This document shows, in pieces, positions 1-12,524 of a stretch of DNA of 64,000 nt. A model generated the notes under the pieces. That model was not told the DNA's origin and made no database searches. It was given only the letters and a program-made list of their open reading frames with translations. Position 1 is the stretch's first letter; the number at the start of each line of letters is the position of its first letter. This DNA comes from Megaleporinus macrocephalus (Eukaryota > Chordata > Actinopteri > Characiformes > Anostomidae), in the NCBI GenBank assembly GCA_021613375.1, contig CM038720.1, positions 41,614,949-41,678,948 on the forward strand. Direction: 5' to 3'. The position numbers and the translations under genes are program-made.

Positions 1-51
<51 letters not shown>

Positions 52-69
52 GACAGTTATACTGAGAGG

Positions 70-143
<74 letters not shown>

Positions 144-165
144 CAGAGACAGTTATACTGAGAGG

Positions 166-227
<62 letters not shown>

Positions 228-245
228 GACAGTTATACTGAGAGG

Positions 246-311
<66 letters not shown>

Positions 312-361
312 GATACAGTTATACTGAGAGGGATAGATAGATAGATAGATAGATAGATAGG

Positions 362-397
<36 letters not shown>

Positions 398-411
398 GTT
401 ATACTGAGAGG

Positions 412-473
<62 letters not shown>

Positions 474-520
474 AAGTAATGCAGTTATACTGAGATAGAT
501 AGATAGATAGATAGATAGAT
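1..520. repeat. GATA microsatellite with periodic spacers
   Basis: Tandem GATA/AGAT blocks of roughly 50-75 bp are separated by a short spacer of the type CAGTTATACTGAGAGGGA near 54, 150, 231, 317, 399 and 482. The spacing of about 81-96 bp gives a higher-order repeat. The array is cut by the window start. A short GACA run follows at 521-537. Confidence 0.97.
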
Positions 521-626
521 TGACAGACAGACAGACACAGAGACTGCCAATTCTGTTCATCCTTACAAAACACCTCAAGCTATTGCATCTCACACTCTGA
601 ATGATTGTCTCATTCTCTCTGTCCTT

Positions 627-637
627 CACACATACAT

Positions 638-672
<35 letters not shown>

Positions 673-724
673 TACATACACACACGCACACACACATACA
701 CACACACAGACACACACACACACA
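627..724. repeat. CA/CATA compound microsatellite
   Basis: Mixed (CA)n and CATA units run for about 100 bp. No coding sense is likely; both strands stay open only because of the dinucleotide repeat. Confidence 0.95.
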
Positions 725-1134
725 GGCTGCCCTGACGTGTGCGATTATCCGGGTTAGTCAGCTGTAAAACATTTCAGCATCAAGTTCAATTACTGACAAG
801 CATCAGTGTCGCTCGCCTCTCAGATATGAGGTGTATCTGTGTGTGTGTGTTGGGGGAGGGGTGTGAGGGGGGCTGTATATATAAAGACTGCTGCACTGAA
901 AGTACGATGGCTGCAGTATTGGTCAGATAGAAACACAGGACGTCCAGTCAGGTTGTCAGTCACATACAGAGTTATACATAGACAGCAGTGAAACACTTTC
1001 ACAACAGCCCTCTTATACAAAACACTAAGATAATAAAGTATAAAGATATAATATATGAAATATTAGGAAATATATATACATATATATAAAAAGGTAAAAA
1101 GAAAGTGGAATAAATTGAAAATAAGATAAATATA
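725..1134. other. No recognisable feature
   Basis: Unique-looking sequence with a short GT- and G-rich patch near 840-870 and an AT-rich end. I see no exon, RNA gene or known element. Confidence 0.5.
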
Positions 1135-1328
1135 TTGTCCAATGAAAAACAGGTACCCCCAAAAACTTCACTTTCAATGTAAGTTAATGGAACCAGAGTA
1201 ATTTTGGAGCATTTCTATTGGTCCATTCATCATGAAATCTTCCCACAATGTAAACGGCAGCTGCTGCATTTAATTGATGTAGAAAAATAGAAATAGACAA
1301 AAATGGATTTTCATTGGACAGTGACGTT
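1135..1328. mobile_element. Miniature inverted-repeat element, family A
   Basis: The left end TTGTCCAATGAAAAAC and the right end TTTTCATTGGACAGTGACG are inverted copies. The interior (about 1,155-1,240) matches, in reverse, the interiors near 7,520-7,600, 13,640-13,740 and 27,155-27,250. The size of about 190 bp with terminal inverted repeats suggests a non-autonomous DNA transposon. No transposase is present. Confidence 0.6.
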
Positions 1329-2038
1329 CTAAGAGAACAATGTAAAAAAAATAGATACACTAATATATCTAAATATACATATACATAGAAATAGAAATTG
1401 GACAATTTGACCGTCATTGAATTGTCTACTGATAAAAAGTGACTAAACATGGAGACTCGTTGTTTACTAGGCAATAGGCGGTGACTAGGCAATAGATGTC
1501 TGTCATTTCCTGAGGTCGTATAACATGACGAATTAAAAAGATATGGTCTAAAAATATGATTATGTTAGCATATAATGTATCGTCTTCCTGATTTCACTGG
1601 ACGTACAGATATATGGTCATCTTACTCCTCAACCAGTAGATGAAAATGTGGGCACTGTGTTAGAACTGTTCTCAGTTCAGTGGAAGTATGTTTGTGTGCT
1701 GTGGCAACTGATAGGCAGCACTGTTTCTTGAACACTAATAAATAAGCATAGTTTTCTCTCATAAATAAATAAATAAATAAATAAAATGTGTGGGAAGTGA
1801 TTGGCAAGAGAAGAAAAAGGAAACATCTCACAGCCTTTGAAGCCTACTGTCTTCTGCTAATCTGACTCTGTTTGAACTCCAGGCACTTTCCTTGAATTCA
1901 GTGAGGTCAATGGGACGACTGACCATTTGAGTGGAGGGCTGGGTGGACAAGCAGAGCAGCCAAGCACAGAGGCTCACAGGAGCACCATGACTGTAGTGAG
2001 TGAGTGTTAATCTGTAAAAGTTGTTATTGAGAGTGTCT
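1329..2038. other. No recognisable gene; short AATA run
   Basis: AT-rich sequence with an (AAAT)n run near 1,760-1,785. The short open frames here have no recognisable domain. Confidence 0.5.
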
Positions 2039-2075
2039 ACACTACCAGTCAAAAGTTTGGACACACCTACCTCAA
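2039..2075 (+). mobile_element. Tc1-like terminal inverted repeat remnant
   Basis: ACCAGTCAAAAGTTTGGACA followed by CACCT is the classic end of fish Tc1/mariner-type elements. The matching far end was not found, so this is a solo or truncated terminus. Confidence 0.6.
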
Positions 2076-3223
2076 TATATATGTTTATAGTTATAAAGGT
2101 GTTTAGATCTGGATGTGTCGAGAGACGAGTGTAAACAGTGAAGTTGGAGCCCATGTACACAAATATTACTAAAACAAACATTTGAGTGTATTTAAATGTA
2201 AAAATGAGAATGTATATTTTTATAAGAGCTATAAAACCACCAAACCTGTTTATCAGAACAAGATCTCAGCATCTACACTATCTTCTTCAGTCCTGTTAGA
2301 GAAGCAGCTCATGTAGCTCCTCATGAAGCTGCTGGTCAGAATGTTCAAAGTATGTAAACCTGCATCAGAGCAAATGAGCTCATTTCTAAAAGACCCTCTA
2401 AACATTCTTTAAACTCAACCAGATGTTTAATTCTGCTCCAGGAATAATTCCATACCGACTATTCTATAGTTCTGATCTCTTCACACTTATTCACTAATAT
2501 TAATACTATTAATATAGTACACAGAAGAAGAAGCTGGGGAGGTGTATGTGTATGTGTTGTATTATGTGTTGTATGTGTCTCATTGTGTGGGGCAGTGAGG
2601 TTAGTAGAGCAGGTCAGCGTCTACAGTAATCTGTGAACGTATGGTTAGACGTGACCTGCTGCTGCTGCTGCTGTGTTTAGGGTTATGATGACACGATATA
2701 ATATTCAGCTACACCCTGTAGGTCATCCTGTGATGCAGCTACACCGGGTGGAGAGATCTTTTGTGGATGCGTCTACAGAAATTATTTGGGTGACTATTTA
2801 CTTACATATGATTTCTATACGATAGCCTCGTAGTTCCTGCGTTAAACTGAAGAAGCTAAATTCTGACAGGAAGGTGTAAGTGGAAAATTGTGGAAAATGA
2901 GGTAAATGTAATTTTTCTGCTGAACGACTCGCTGAAGTGTTGTAATGAAGCACAATTACTGCACTCCTGGCATTTCAGGCATATTCAACACTGTGTTAGC
3001 CTGTATAATAGTAATGATAGTAATGAGCCAGTAGCAGCAGGCGCTGCACTGCAAGTGCTCCACTTGACTAGTGGACAAAAGAGGCACGGAGAGAGAATAA
3101 AGAGTGCTCAGCTTATCAGACAATAGGAGCCAGTTAAGACCTTTATTTCTCTTCTTTTGTTGGATCAGTGACAAAGAAACAGGTTGCCAGCCAAAGCCTT
3201 TGTGTACTGACAAAGAGCACATG

Positions 3224-3227
<4 letters not shown>
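2076..3227. other. No recognisable gene
   Basis: Moderately AT-rich unique sequence with a small CTG run (about 2,658-2,673). Short open frames only, none with family features. Confidence 0.5.

Positions 3228-3270
<43 letters not shown>
3228..3270. repeat. (TG)n microsatellite
   Basis: Uninterrupted TG dinucleotide repeat of about 43 bp. Confidence 0.97.
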
Positions 3271-3274
<4 letters not shown>

Positions 3275-3854
3275 GTATTGCTACACTTGTGATGTAATGA
3301 CAAACGAGTATAGATAGAAATGCAGCGAGTAAGCTTCTCAGCTGCTCAGGTCACTGAATTATCTAGAAATAAAAAGTCAAGGTGACTGAACATAGAGACC
3401 TGCGTGTCACTAGTAGACGCAATTTTAAGCAGAATGTATCTTGAAAGGACGTGCAAGCTGCTTTTACAGGTCCTCATAGGTCCTACGCTTGTGGCCTTTG
3501 CTCTAATCCAACAGTCCTATATATTTCTGACCACTGAGACCCCTATCAGTAAAGAGCAGCATCACTGTACAAACCTAGTTTTAGAGTAAACGTGAATATG
3601 CTGTATGTATGAACATCGTAGTTAAATAAAACAACCCCAGACTGTCACATCAGTATGTTACTTCACTTCAAAACACTGTTTCTATAAGATTCAACATATG
3701 CTGTGATTAAACGGTGATTAAGCCAGGTCTTGTTATATAACACTGTGGTATATATACTTTTCTAGCAATTTAATTCTAACTGACTGACTAACACGCAAAC
3801 ATAAATAATTAAGTATTCATATTTTAGATATTTTTATGGCTTATATTAAAAGCT
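3271..3854. other. No recognisable feature
   Basis: Unique-looking sequence; no exon or element was recognised on either strand. Confidence 0.5.
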
Positions 3855-4115
3855 ATTTATATATTGTAATATATTAATCTAAATAGAAATAATATAATAT
3901 ACTGATCCAATATATTCAACTAAATAGTAGTAATAAATCTTATATATTGGTCCAATATCGTAATATAAATAGTATTAATATATTAATCCAGTGTGCTACT
4001 CTAAACAGTATTGATTTGTCTGGTATATAAATACAATCTAATACAATATATTAATCTTAGTAGTAATAATACATTGAATGTATTGATGCAATCTATTAAT
4101 GTAAAAGTAATAAGC
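3855..4115. repeat. Degenerate AT-rich tandem repeat
   Basis: Loose repetition of ATATTAATCTAAATAGTAAT-like units, about 45-60 bp apart with many changes. It looks like an old, decayed minisatellite. Confidence 0.5.
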
Positions 4116-4777
4116 TAAATATGTACAAAACCATAACTTATAGGGTAATTTCTATTCGGAGGAGATTGAAGCATAACCCCTAAAATACTATTATTTTCTA
4201 TTCCTTTTTATCTGAAGCTGGAAGATTTAGATTTGTCATGTGTTTCATTTTTAAATTATAACAATTCTTTTTAATTATTTAAGAATTAACTCATTTCATG
4301 TTACTACCAAAACAAAAGTCTGCGTCCTGAACCTTCAGCTACTGCTTCTTTCCTACCCCAGAAAACTGTGGAGGAATCAAAGAGAGGAAAAGAAGCGGGA
4401 AGAATGAAAGAACGAGTGGAAATTGGGGAATTTGGACAGCTGATTTCCTTTAACGTCAAATTTTATTTTGACTACTGACAAACTGGGCCAGTCACAACAT
4501 TCACTCGACATCACTCGACAGCGCTCCCCAAGTACTCCCGTACTCAGTCACAGCTGCTACACGGAACCAGCCGATTCACACTTCACCTACAAAATACACA
4601 ACACAGAGACAGCATAAAGAATTTAAAGTATGTGGATTCGCTCTGTTTTCCATCCTCTCCGAGCGTGACTGCGGGAAAGGCACCCTAAATCTTAAATCTA
4701 AGACTTCCTGGGTAGCACACATCAGTGTGTCCTCCACTGTACAGATACCAGAGATGATGAGTATCTCAGTAGTATCT
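4116..4777. other. No recognisable feature
   Basis: Unique sequence between two tandem repeats. A purine-rich patch lies near 4,375-4,430. No coding signal. Confidence 0.5.
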
Positions 4778-5792
4778 CAGTAGTACATACAGTAACATAG
4801 AGACACTCAGCAGTACATACAGTAACATAGACACTCAGCAGTACATACAGTAACATAGACACTCAGCAGTACATACAGTAACACAGAGACACTCAGCAGT
4901 ACATACAGTAACATAGATACTCAGCAGTACATACAGTAACATAGAGATACTCAGCAGTACATACAGTAACATAGACACTCAGCAGTACATACAGTAACAT
5001 AGAGACACTCAGCAGTACATACAGTAACATAGAGATACTCAGCAGTACATACAGTAACATAGACACTCAGCAGTACATACAGTAACATAGAGACACTCAG
5101 CAGTACATACAGTAACATAGAGACACTCAGCAGTACATACAGTAACATAGACACTCAGCAGTACATACAGTAACATAGAGATACTCAGCAGTACATACAG
5201 TAACATAGAGATACTCAGCAGTACATACAGTAACATAGACACTCAGCAGTACATACAGTAACATAGAGATACTCAGCAGTACATACAGTAACATAGACAC
5301 TCAGCAGTACATACAGTAACATAGAGACACTCAGCAGTACATACAGTAACATAGACACTCAGCAGTACATACAGTAACATAGACACTCAGCAGTACATAC
5401 AGTAACATAGAGACACTCAGCAGTACATACAGTAACATAGAGATACTCAGCAGTACATACAGTAACATAGACACTCAGCAGTACATACAGTAACATAGAG
5501 ACACTCAGCAGTACATACAGTAACATAGACACTCAGCAGTACATACAGTAACATAGAGATACTCAGCAGTACATACAGTAACATAGACACTCAGCAGTAC
5601 ATACAGTAACATAGAGATACTCAGCAGTACATACAGTAACATAGACACTCAGCAGTACATACAGTAACATAGAGATACTCAGCAGTACATACAGTAACAT
5701 AGAGATACTCAGCAGTACATACAGTAACATAGAGATACTCAGCAGTACATACAGTAACATAGAGATACTCAGCAGTACATACAGTAACATAG
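4778..5792. repeat. 28/30 bp minisatellite
   Basis: About 35 tandem copies with core CTCAGCAGTACATACAGTAA. Units come in a 28 bp form (joined by CATAGACA) and 30 bp forms (CATAGAGACA or CATAGAGATA). The mixture of lengths breaks any long reading frame. The open frames rich in MLLYVLLS on the minus strand are products of the repeat, not a gene. Confidence 0.97.
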
Positions 5793-5936
5793 GAAATGAA
5801 TACGGGACAAGTTTAACCATGTTGTGCAGTAGGAGGGGTTGACAGTGGAGGTACTAATAATAATTATGACCAATGCCATGCAGCATGTTCACTCCTGATT
5901 GTTCATGCGCCACTAGATGGAAACGCTGACCTGACA

Positions 5937-5940
<4 letters not shown>

Positions 5941-5983
<43 letters not shown>
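5941..5983. repeat. (CT)n microsatellite
   Basis: Uninterrupted CT run of 43 bp. Confidence 0.97.
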
Positions 5984-5989
<6 letters not shown>

Positions 5990-6640
5990 ATGATTCACAG
6001 GCGTCTTGTTTTAAAGTTCAGAGCAGATGATGATGAATCTAGCAGAGAGACAGACCGACAGACAGATGAGGCCCTACTGACAGCCCACACCAGAGCGGCA
6101 CGCCTTTCTTCTATCATGGAGTTAATCATCAAATCCTTTCTTCTACTCCTGCTCGTTCCATCCAGCGTGCATCCCGGCGGCAGGCTCTATTCTGTACCTG
6201 GAGATTAATCACGGAACCCTTTGTTCCACTTTTTCATTTCTCATCCACCTTCCACAAAGCGCCACGGAGAGCAGATCTCTGAGCCGCCGCCCGTGACTGC
6301 GCTGGCTGATTCTGCCTCCGCTCCCTGATGAAAATGCACTGGAGCAGATGTGTCCCTGGACACAAAACACACGGTGAGTTAAACAAATAAACAAACAAAC
6401 ACATGCGCACACGCAGCGATGCTGATGACCTGGGAGAGGCAGGAACAGGCCACTCGAACCAGGAACAGTAAACACTGTCTACACAAACAAGTACACTAAT
6501 AAACATATCATACACTGTCCCCCGAGTTATATGAATAGCTCACATGACCAACAGGCCCTCCAAATAATAATGTTTATAGTTAATATAAAGAGAAAAGTAA
6601 TGCTTGCTTATAAAATTATATGTACACTGGGGCAGGAATA
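5984..6640. other. No supported gene
   Basis: Unique, moderately GC-rich sequence. A short plus-strand frame near 6,116-6,208 begins MELIIKSFLLLLLVP and looks like a signal peptide, but it stops after about 30 residues. No acceptor, donor or homology could be recognised. Confidence 0.45.
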
Positions 6641-6860
6641 GGCTGAAGCTGGCCCTCATAAGTGGGTAACACTGTTGTTACACTGTCAAAGTTATTCCAT
6701 AATTGTATTCCATGTTGCACCTCAGGTTGATTGCTCACTCTAAATTGCCAGTAGGTGTGAGAAACCCTGAGACCCCAGCTAGTGGGATAAATCAGAAATT
6801 AATCAATCAATCAACCTTTATTTTCACTCGGTAGTACATTGAGGAAGACCCTAATTTACA
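6641..6860 (-). mobile_element. LINE-type 3' tail fragment
   Basis: Sequence such as CTCTAAATTGCCAGTAGGTG and AGTGGGATAAATCAG, then an (AATC)n stretch and CCTTTATTTTCACTCGG, resembles the repeated 3' ends of fish retroposons. The strand is inferred from the (GATT)n tail read on the minus strand. The family is not named. Confidence 0.45.
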
Positions 6861-7479
6861 ATGTCACTGAGCATTACAATTATTAAACAAAAAGGGATTG
6901 AAAATAAATTAAAATTTATTTTAATGAGTACTTAAAATATAAACCAAACAATAAGAATGGAGACTAAATTAAGTAAGATAAATCATAAAAGAAAAACAAC
7001 TAAAATCTGAATAAGAAACTAAAATCAGGAATAAGACAAGGTAAAAATAAATCAATAAAAGTAGATATAAATATAGTAGTAAACCATTAAATAGTAAAAG
7101 AAATAATAATAATAATAATAACAAAAGCATGATAAAAGTAATAATAACATAATAATATTAACAATAATAGAGTAATACAAATAACTAAAAAAACTGTAAA
7201 ACTAAAATTACTACTAAAACTAAAATTAAATAAAACATGTATGTATGGATGCATCTGAGGGATTAGTTTGTAATTTGCATCATACACAAGGTCTCACTGA
7301 GCCATAGTAAAGCTGTGTTTAACAGGCTGAAGGTTCTTCACGCACAGGAGACTGAAAGTTGCTTTTGTGTGCATCACTGAAAGGGAGGAAACCCACACCA
7401 GCAGGATCTCACTGGAAATGTGTTTATATATCTCTATTTTTCTTTATTTATTCTTCTGCATTGTTTATTATTATTACAC
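6861..7479. other. AT-rich sequence, no gene
   Basis: Strongly A-rich plus strand with AATAAT runs near 7,100-7,170. No coding or RNA gene signal. Confidence 0.5.
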
Positions 7480-7645
7480 GACAGCCGCTGTTTACATTGC
7501 GTGAAAGCTACATGATGAATGGACCAATAGAAATGCTCCAACATGGCTTGTAAATAATTCTGGTTTCATTAACTTACATTGAAAGTGAAGACAGTTTTTG
7601 TTCTCTCCTGTAAAGTTGCCCCTCTGGAGATATTTTTCTTTGAAC
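7480..7645. mobile_element. Partial copy of family A miniature element
   Basis: GATGAATGGACCAATAGAAA and the following text through TTCTCTCCTGTAAAG match the interiors at 1,155-1,240 (reverse) and 13,640-13,790. The right end TTTTTCTTTGAACAGTGATG is the decayed terminal repeat. The left end was not found. Confidence 0.6.
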
Positions 7646-8339
7646 AGTGATGATATGTAACAGAAAAATTCAAAGTATACTGTAACAAAGTGTTTGTGTA
7701 TGAAGTACAAATCAGAGCCTGCTATCCAAAGCAGTGTTCTGCAAAGGGGCGTCCTCCCTGAGCCATGTAAACCATTCGCACCTGCTGCACAATCAAACTC
7801 AACAATGCTCCTTCTACAATCCTCCCTGCTTTAAAAGTGTGCCAGTCTACAAATAAGTAGACCTATAGAGAACAGAATTAGGTATAAACAAACAATATTT
7901 ATTTATCTACAGTGTTTAAGGTAGTAAATTAGACTGGGCTGGTTTGTGCAGGGTAAAGTAATGTAACATACAGAATTAGTTCCATTAAGACAAGGATTTA
8001 AAACAATATTGATCAAATAGTGGCCTTTTTTGGATCTTATGTATGTATTTATTTATATTTGCTTTGTCCTCTCTCTTAATTTTTCCATTTTTGTTGTTCA
8101 CTCTTAGGAAAAAACATTATTGTGTGGGTACCTTTTTAATTTAATGAGGTATAAACTGTGTAAATGCACCCTCAAAGGTACATCAGGGTTTCAGGTCAGC
8201 GTGTTTTTCCCATAAGCACATCTTTAAAACCAGACTGAAAAAATAAGAAGGCTGGAGACATGCCAGTGTGCAATGAAAAGGTTATATTTACACTGGTTGC
8301 ACATATTAAAGTTATGTTTTCTCAAAATGATAAATTTAT
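7646..8339. other. No recognisable feature
   Basis: AT-rich unique-looking sequence with no supported feature. Confidence 0.5.
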
Positions 8340-8525
8340 ATCCTACATGTTAAACCAACATGACTTTTTTTTACATTTATTTAAAACATTTATTTAATGT
8401 AAAGCATATTTACATATAATATGTTGAATGAACATGACTTTTTTACATTTATGTAATACATTTATTTAATGTAAAGTATATTCTATAATATGTCAAATTA
8501 GCATGAACCTTTTATATTTATTTTT
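8340..8525. repeat. Triplicated ~70-74 bp AT-rich unit
   Basis: Three tandem copies marked by ACATGACTTTTTT and ATTTATTTAATGTAAAG, starting near 8,340, 8,415 and 8,485 and diverging from left to right. Confidence 0.65.
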
Positions 8526-9188
8526 ACATGTATGGAGACAATACAAATTTTAAAAGATAATTAAAATAATCAAATCAAATGGGCTAAAATAGGACTGCCC
8601 GCCTGTAAGAGTCAGATTACTTACAGATAAACTTAGAAGTAAAAGTAGGATCACTTAAACTACTGAGAATACAAATCCATCAACGTTGTAGAGTAACTAC
8701 AGTAGTTACCCACCCCTGAGTACAGAGAGTCTTCAGCCGACGTCTCCAGCGCCTCTAAACATCATACAGACAGACAGGGTGAAGCATACAGAAGGAAATG
8801 GAACCGAATGGGACCGAGCGTGACATCTGAGCGCCGTGACAGGATCTACAGGAGCTTTCAGTAGCATCTGAGCGGGGTTTCTCCTAGTGGCCCAGCTACT
8901 GGTCCTGAGTCGTGGCTGTGTTGAGATCAGGCCTGTCAGTCAAACCCACGCGCTCTACAGGAGCACAGCCACGTGGGCGAAAGCTTCACACTCCTGCTAT
9001 TTCCAGTTCAAATGCAGAAAAGATGCTTTTCGGAGCTCCCTTTCCTCTGAAGGGGGTTTTCCTTCAGGGCTAGTGAAGCAGCAGAGCGGTCTCGCTGAAG
9101 AGCGAAGGTGTCGATAATCTGCAGGTATAAAAATGGAAGGAAGTTCCTACATAGCTAAAATACAATAATGGTCCAAATTCAAGGCTAT

Positions 9189-9193
<5 letters not shown>
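8526..9193. other. No recognisable feature
   Basis: Unique sequence, GC-richer near 8,720-9,110. A 76-codon frame on the plus strand has no recognisable domain. Confidence 0.45.

Positions 9194-9279
<86 letters not shown>
9194..9279. repeat. (AT)n microsatellite
   Basis: Perfect AT dinucleotide repeat of about 86 bp. Confidence 0.97.
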
Positions 9280-9280
<1 letters not shown>

Positions 9281-9324
9281 CCTGTTAGCATCACAGCTTT
9301 AGTGCAACACTTCCCTGTCCTTCT

Positions 9325-10130
9325 GGGCCCCATATGGGTTTTATCTGGGTTGTATGGGTTGTACGTAGGCTTTTTAGTGGCTTTTTATTGTGATAGATGG
9401 ACCCCAATTGGGTTATATCTTTGGACCCCAGTTGAGTTATATCTTTGGGTTCCAATTGGGTTATAATGTTGGACCCCAATTGGGTTATGTCTTTGGGTCC
9501 CAGTTGGGCTATATTTTTGGACTCCAGTTGGGTTATGTCTTTGGGTCCCAGTTGGATTATATCTTTGGACCTCAGTTGGAACATAATTTTGGGCTACAGT
9601 TGGGCTACAGACGTGGGTCCCAGGTGCGTTATAATTTCTGGCCCCAGTTGGATTGTAATTTCTGGCCCCAGTTGGGTTATAACTTTGGACCCCAGTTGAG
9701 TTCTAACTTTGGGACCCAGTTGGGTTATAACTTTGGACCCCAGTAGAGTTATAACTTTGGGACCCTGTTGGGTTATAACTTTGAACCCCAGTTAAGTTCT
9801 AACTTAGGGACCCAGTTGGGAGTATAACTTTGGACCCCAGTTGAGTTCTAACTTTGGGACCCAGTTGGATTATAACTTTGGACCCCAGTTGAGTTATAAC
9901 TTTGGGACCCAGTTGGGTTATAACTTTGGGACCCAGTTGGGTTATAACTTTGGACCCCAGTTGAGTTATAACTTTGGGACCCAGTTGGGTTATAACTTTG
10001 GACCCCAGTTGAGTTCTAACTTTGGGACCCTGTTGGGTTATAACTTTGGACCCAGTTGAGTTCTAACTTTGGACCCAGTTGAGTTCTAACTTTGGGACCC
10101 AGTTGGGGGTATAACTTTGGATGCCAGTTT
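9325..10130. repeat. 24 bp minisatellite, frame-preserving
   Basis: Tandem units of the type TTATAACTTTGGACCCCAGT. The unit is 24 bp, so reading frames repeat every eight codons (G-Y-N-F-G-P-Q-L on the plus strand). Edges are diverged; units before 9,400 and from about 10,131 to 10,290 are barely recognisable. The open frame is a by-product of the unit length, and no gene is claimed. Confidence 0.93.
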
Positions 10131-10983
10131 GGCTACAGTTGTGGGTTACTGCCACAGGTGTGGGCTCCAGGTGGGTTACCATTGTGGCACCCAGTTAGGC
10201 TACATCTGTGGTCCCAGCAGGCTTACAGTTATTTCTGTTATGAATGTGGATGATTATTCACATGGACCCCACTTGCAGCCCAGATTGGCCCCACAAACCT
10301 TTGTGAGCTCATTCTACAACTACGTAGACATGTTGGCTGGGAAAAGAAGCAAACTGCAGACAGTAAACATGTCTTGGCTGATCAGCTGCAGTGGAGGTGG
10401 GAGGAAAACGATATAAAGGTTTTATTTTTACAGCTATCGCTTTAAGCAGGATGATCTCGCCAGCTAACATCTTACTACTGCATACAGAACTCAGGAAAGA
10501 AAAGCAGATTAGGAGCATTAGCTTATCTCCCCAAGGCTTCCTCTAAACCCGTGTTACCTTTATATGACAGTTGTTCTCTCTTTTTTCCAGAATAAAAGAA
10601 ATTAGATTAATTTTGACTCTGCTTTGGCTGAACCAGGCTTGTCTTTGCTGTCCCCTCTGGCGAGCAGTCTGTGGGAGGTGTTTGGTATTTGAAGTAAAAC
10701 TCTGAGTGAACAGTCAGCCTGCTATCTGCTCAGCTGGAAGCTGCCCTTTTACACTGACCCAGCGTCAGTTTTGTCTATACTTCACGGCTGTTTAATATTT
10801 GGATGTGGTGAGGAGCAGGATCTCCCGTCCTCCACTGCTAAGATACATACTTGTCAAATCTTCGTGCTGGTTCTTAGAGAAACTCTCCGAGTGCACTGCA
10901 GAGCTGAGCGTGCTGTGAGAGGATCTGCACATATTAGGAAAAGCATGTGAAGCCTTCACCCTCAGGCTGATACGTGAGGCCTA
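10131..10983. other. No supported gene
   Basis: Decaying edge of the 24 bp array to about 10,290, then unique sequence. No exon or RNA gene was recognised. Confidence 0.5.
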
Positions 10984-11015
10984 TACAGTAGCAGTCAAAA
11001 GTTTGGAAACAGCTG
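10984..11015 (+). mobile_element. Tc1-like terminal repeat remnant
   Basis: TACAGTAGCAGTCAAAAGTT followed by TGGAAACAGC resembles a Tc1/mariner terminal repeat (compare 2,039). A weak inverted match, TTGATCCAGTAGTGTA, occurs at about 12,045-12,060. If that is the other end, the 20 bp minisatellite lies inside the element. Confidence 0.5.
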
Positions 11016-11050
11016 TTCAAATAAGGCTTTTGTCTTTAATGGTTTAATGT

Positions 11051-11860
11051 TATCACCGTACTAACCACTACACCACTGTACTAACCACTACACCACTGTA
11101 CTAACCACTACACCACCATACTAACCACTACACCACCATACTAACCACTACACCACCGTACTAACCACTACACCACCATACTAACCACTACACCACCATA
11201 CTAACCACTACACCACCATACTAACCACTACACCACCATACTGACCACTACACCACCATACTAACCACTACACCACCATACTGACCACTACACCACCATA
11301 CTAACCACTACACCACCATACTGACCACTACACCACCATACTGACCACTACACCACCATACTAACCACTACACCATCATACTAACCACTACACCACCATA
11401 CTAACCACTACACCACCATACTAACCACTACACCACCATACTGACCACTACACCACCGTACTAACCACTACACCACCATACTAACCACTACACCACCATA
11501 CTAACCACTACACCACCTTACTAACCACTACACCACCGTACTAACCAGTACACCACCGTACTAACCACTACACCACCATACTAACCACTACACCACTGTA
11601 CTGACCACTACACCACTGTACTAATCACTACACCACCGTACTAACCACTACACCACCGTACTAACCACTACACCACCATACTAACCACTACACCACCGTA
11701 CTAACCACTACACCACCGTACTGACCACTACACCACCATACTAACCACTACACCACCATACTAACCACTACACCACCATACTAACCACTACACCACCGTA
11801 CTGACCACTACACCACCATACTGACCACTACACCACCATACTAACCACTACACCACCGTG
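11051..11860. repeat. 20 bp minisatellite with constant unit length
   Basis: About 40 copies of CTAACCACTACACCACCATA. The copies differ by substitutions only (A/G at unit position 4, CATA/CGTA/TGTA endings). The 20 bp register is kept without any insertion or deletion for about 810 bp. Confidence 0.98.
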
Positions 11861-12440
11861 CCGCTGTAATGAGGAAATTAAAGCTCTAAAATAACATTAA
11901 TGGATTTGTACATTGACGAGAAACTAAGCAGAGCTTCCTCTGAGATACTCTTCCAGCAGGACTGGAGAAGTTCTTATTTTTCTTTATAGGGTATTTAGGG
12001 TGTTCTGACCTGTGACCATAAGTGTTTCAACCGTTTGTTCATGTTTGATCCAGTAGTGTAAATCCGTGTATACGCTTTGTGTTATAAAACCTTATTATTG
12101 TGGTAAAAAAAGGATTTTAGGAGGCATTCATGCAGGAGTTCACATCATTCCAAGAATTCAGTAACACATTCGTGCAGTTGTGCAGTACAAACATGTTTGT
12201 TCCTTTGTATGAATTTCTTGCACCCGAGTGTAAATGTCCAGTATACTGGACACTGAGTTTTATGTTTGCCAGTAAATAAAAACATATCACATATTATTGT
12301 ATTTAAATCATAGCAGAGAACATGTTTGATAGCAAACAAGTTGGTTGTAAGGTGACCTGTCTTGTGGCTGAGGAGGTTTCAACCACCAAAAAATAGATAA
12401 AACCCATTTACATTTTTAGAATTTAAAGAATTGGCCATGC
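11861..12440. other. No recognisable feature
   Basis: AT-rich unique sequence. A possible decayed Tc1-like end lies at about 12,020-12,060 (see the entry at 10,984). Confidence 0.45.
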
Positions 12441-12524
12441 ACACAAAGGAATTTGACCTCCATATTTAACCCATCCATGCGGTGACACTCCCACACACAC
12501 ACACATGCTAGTGAACACACACCT
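12441..12524 (-). mobile_element. SINE 3' fragment
   Basis: CACAAAGGAATTTGACCTCC, then TTTAACCCATCCATGCGGTG and CACAC tracts, is the reverse of the SINE 3' end seen complete at 47,150-47,213. The tRNA-like head is missing. Confidence 0.7.

Noticed and set aside
4951..5820. Minus-strand frames reading MLLYVLLS repeats
   Set aside because: They are translations of the 28/30 bp minisatellite.
6116..6208. Signal-peptide-like MELIIKSFLLLLLVP frame
   Set aside because: Ends after about 30 residues with no recognisable mature protein or splice donor.
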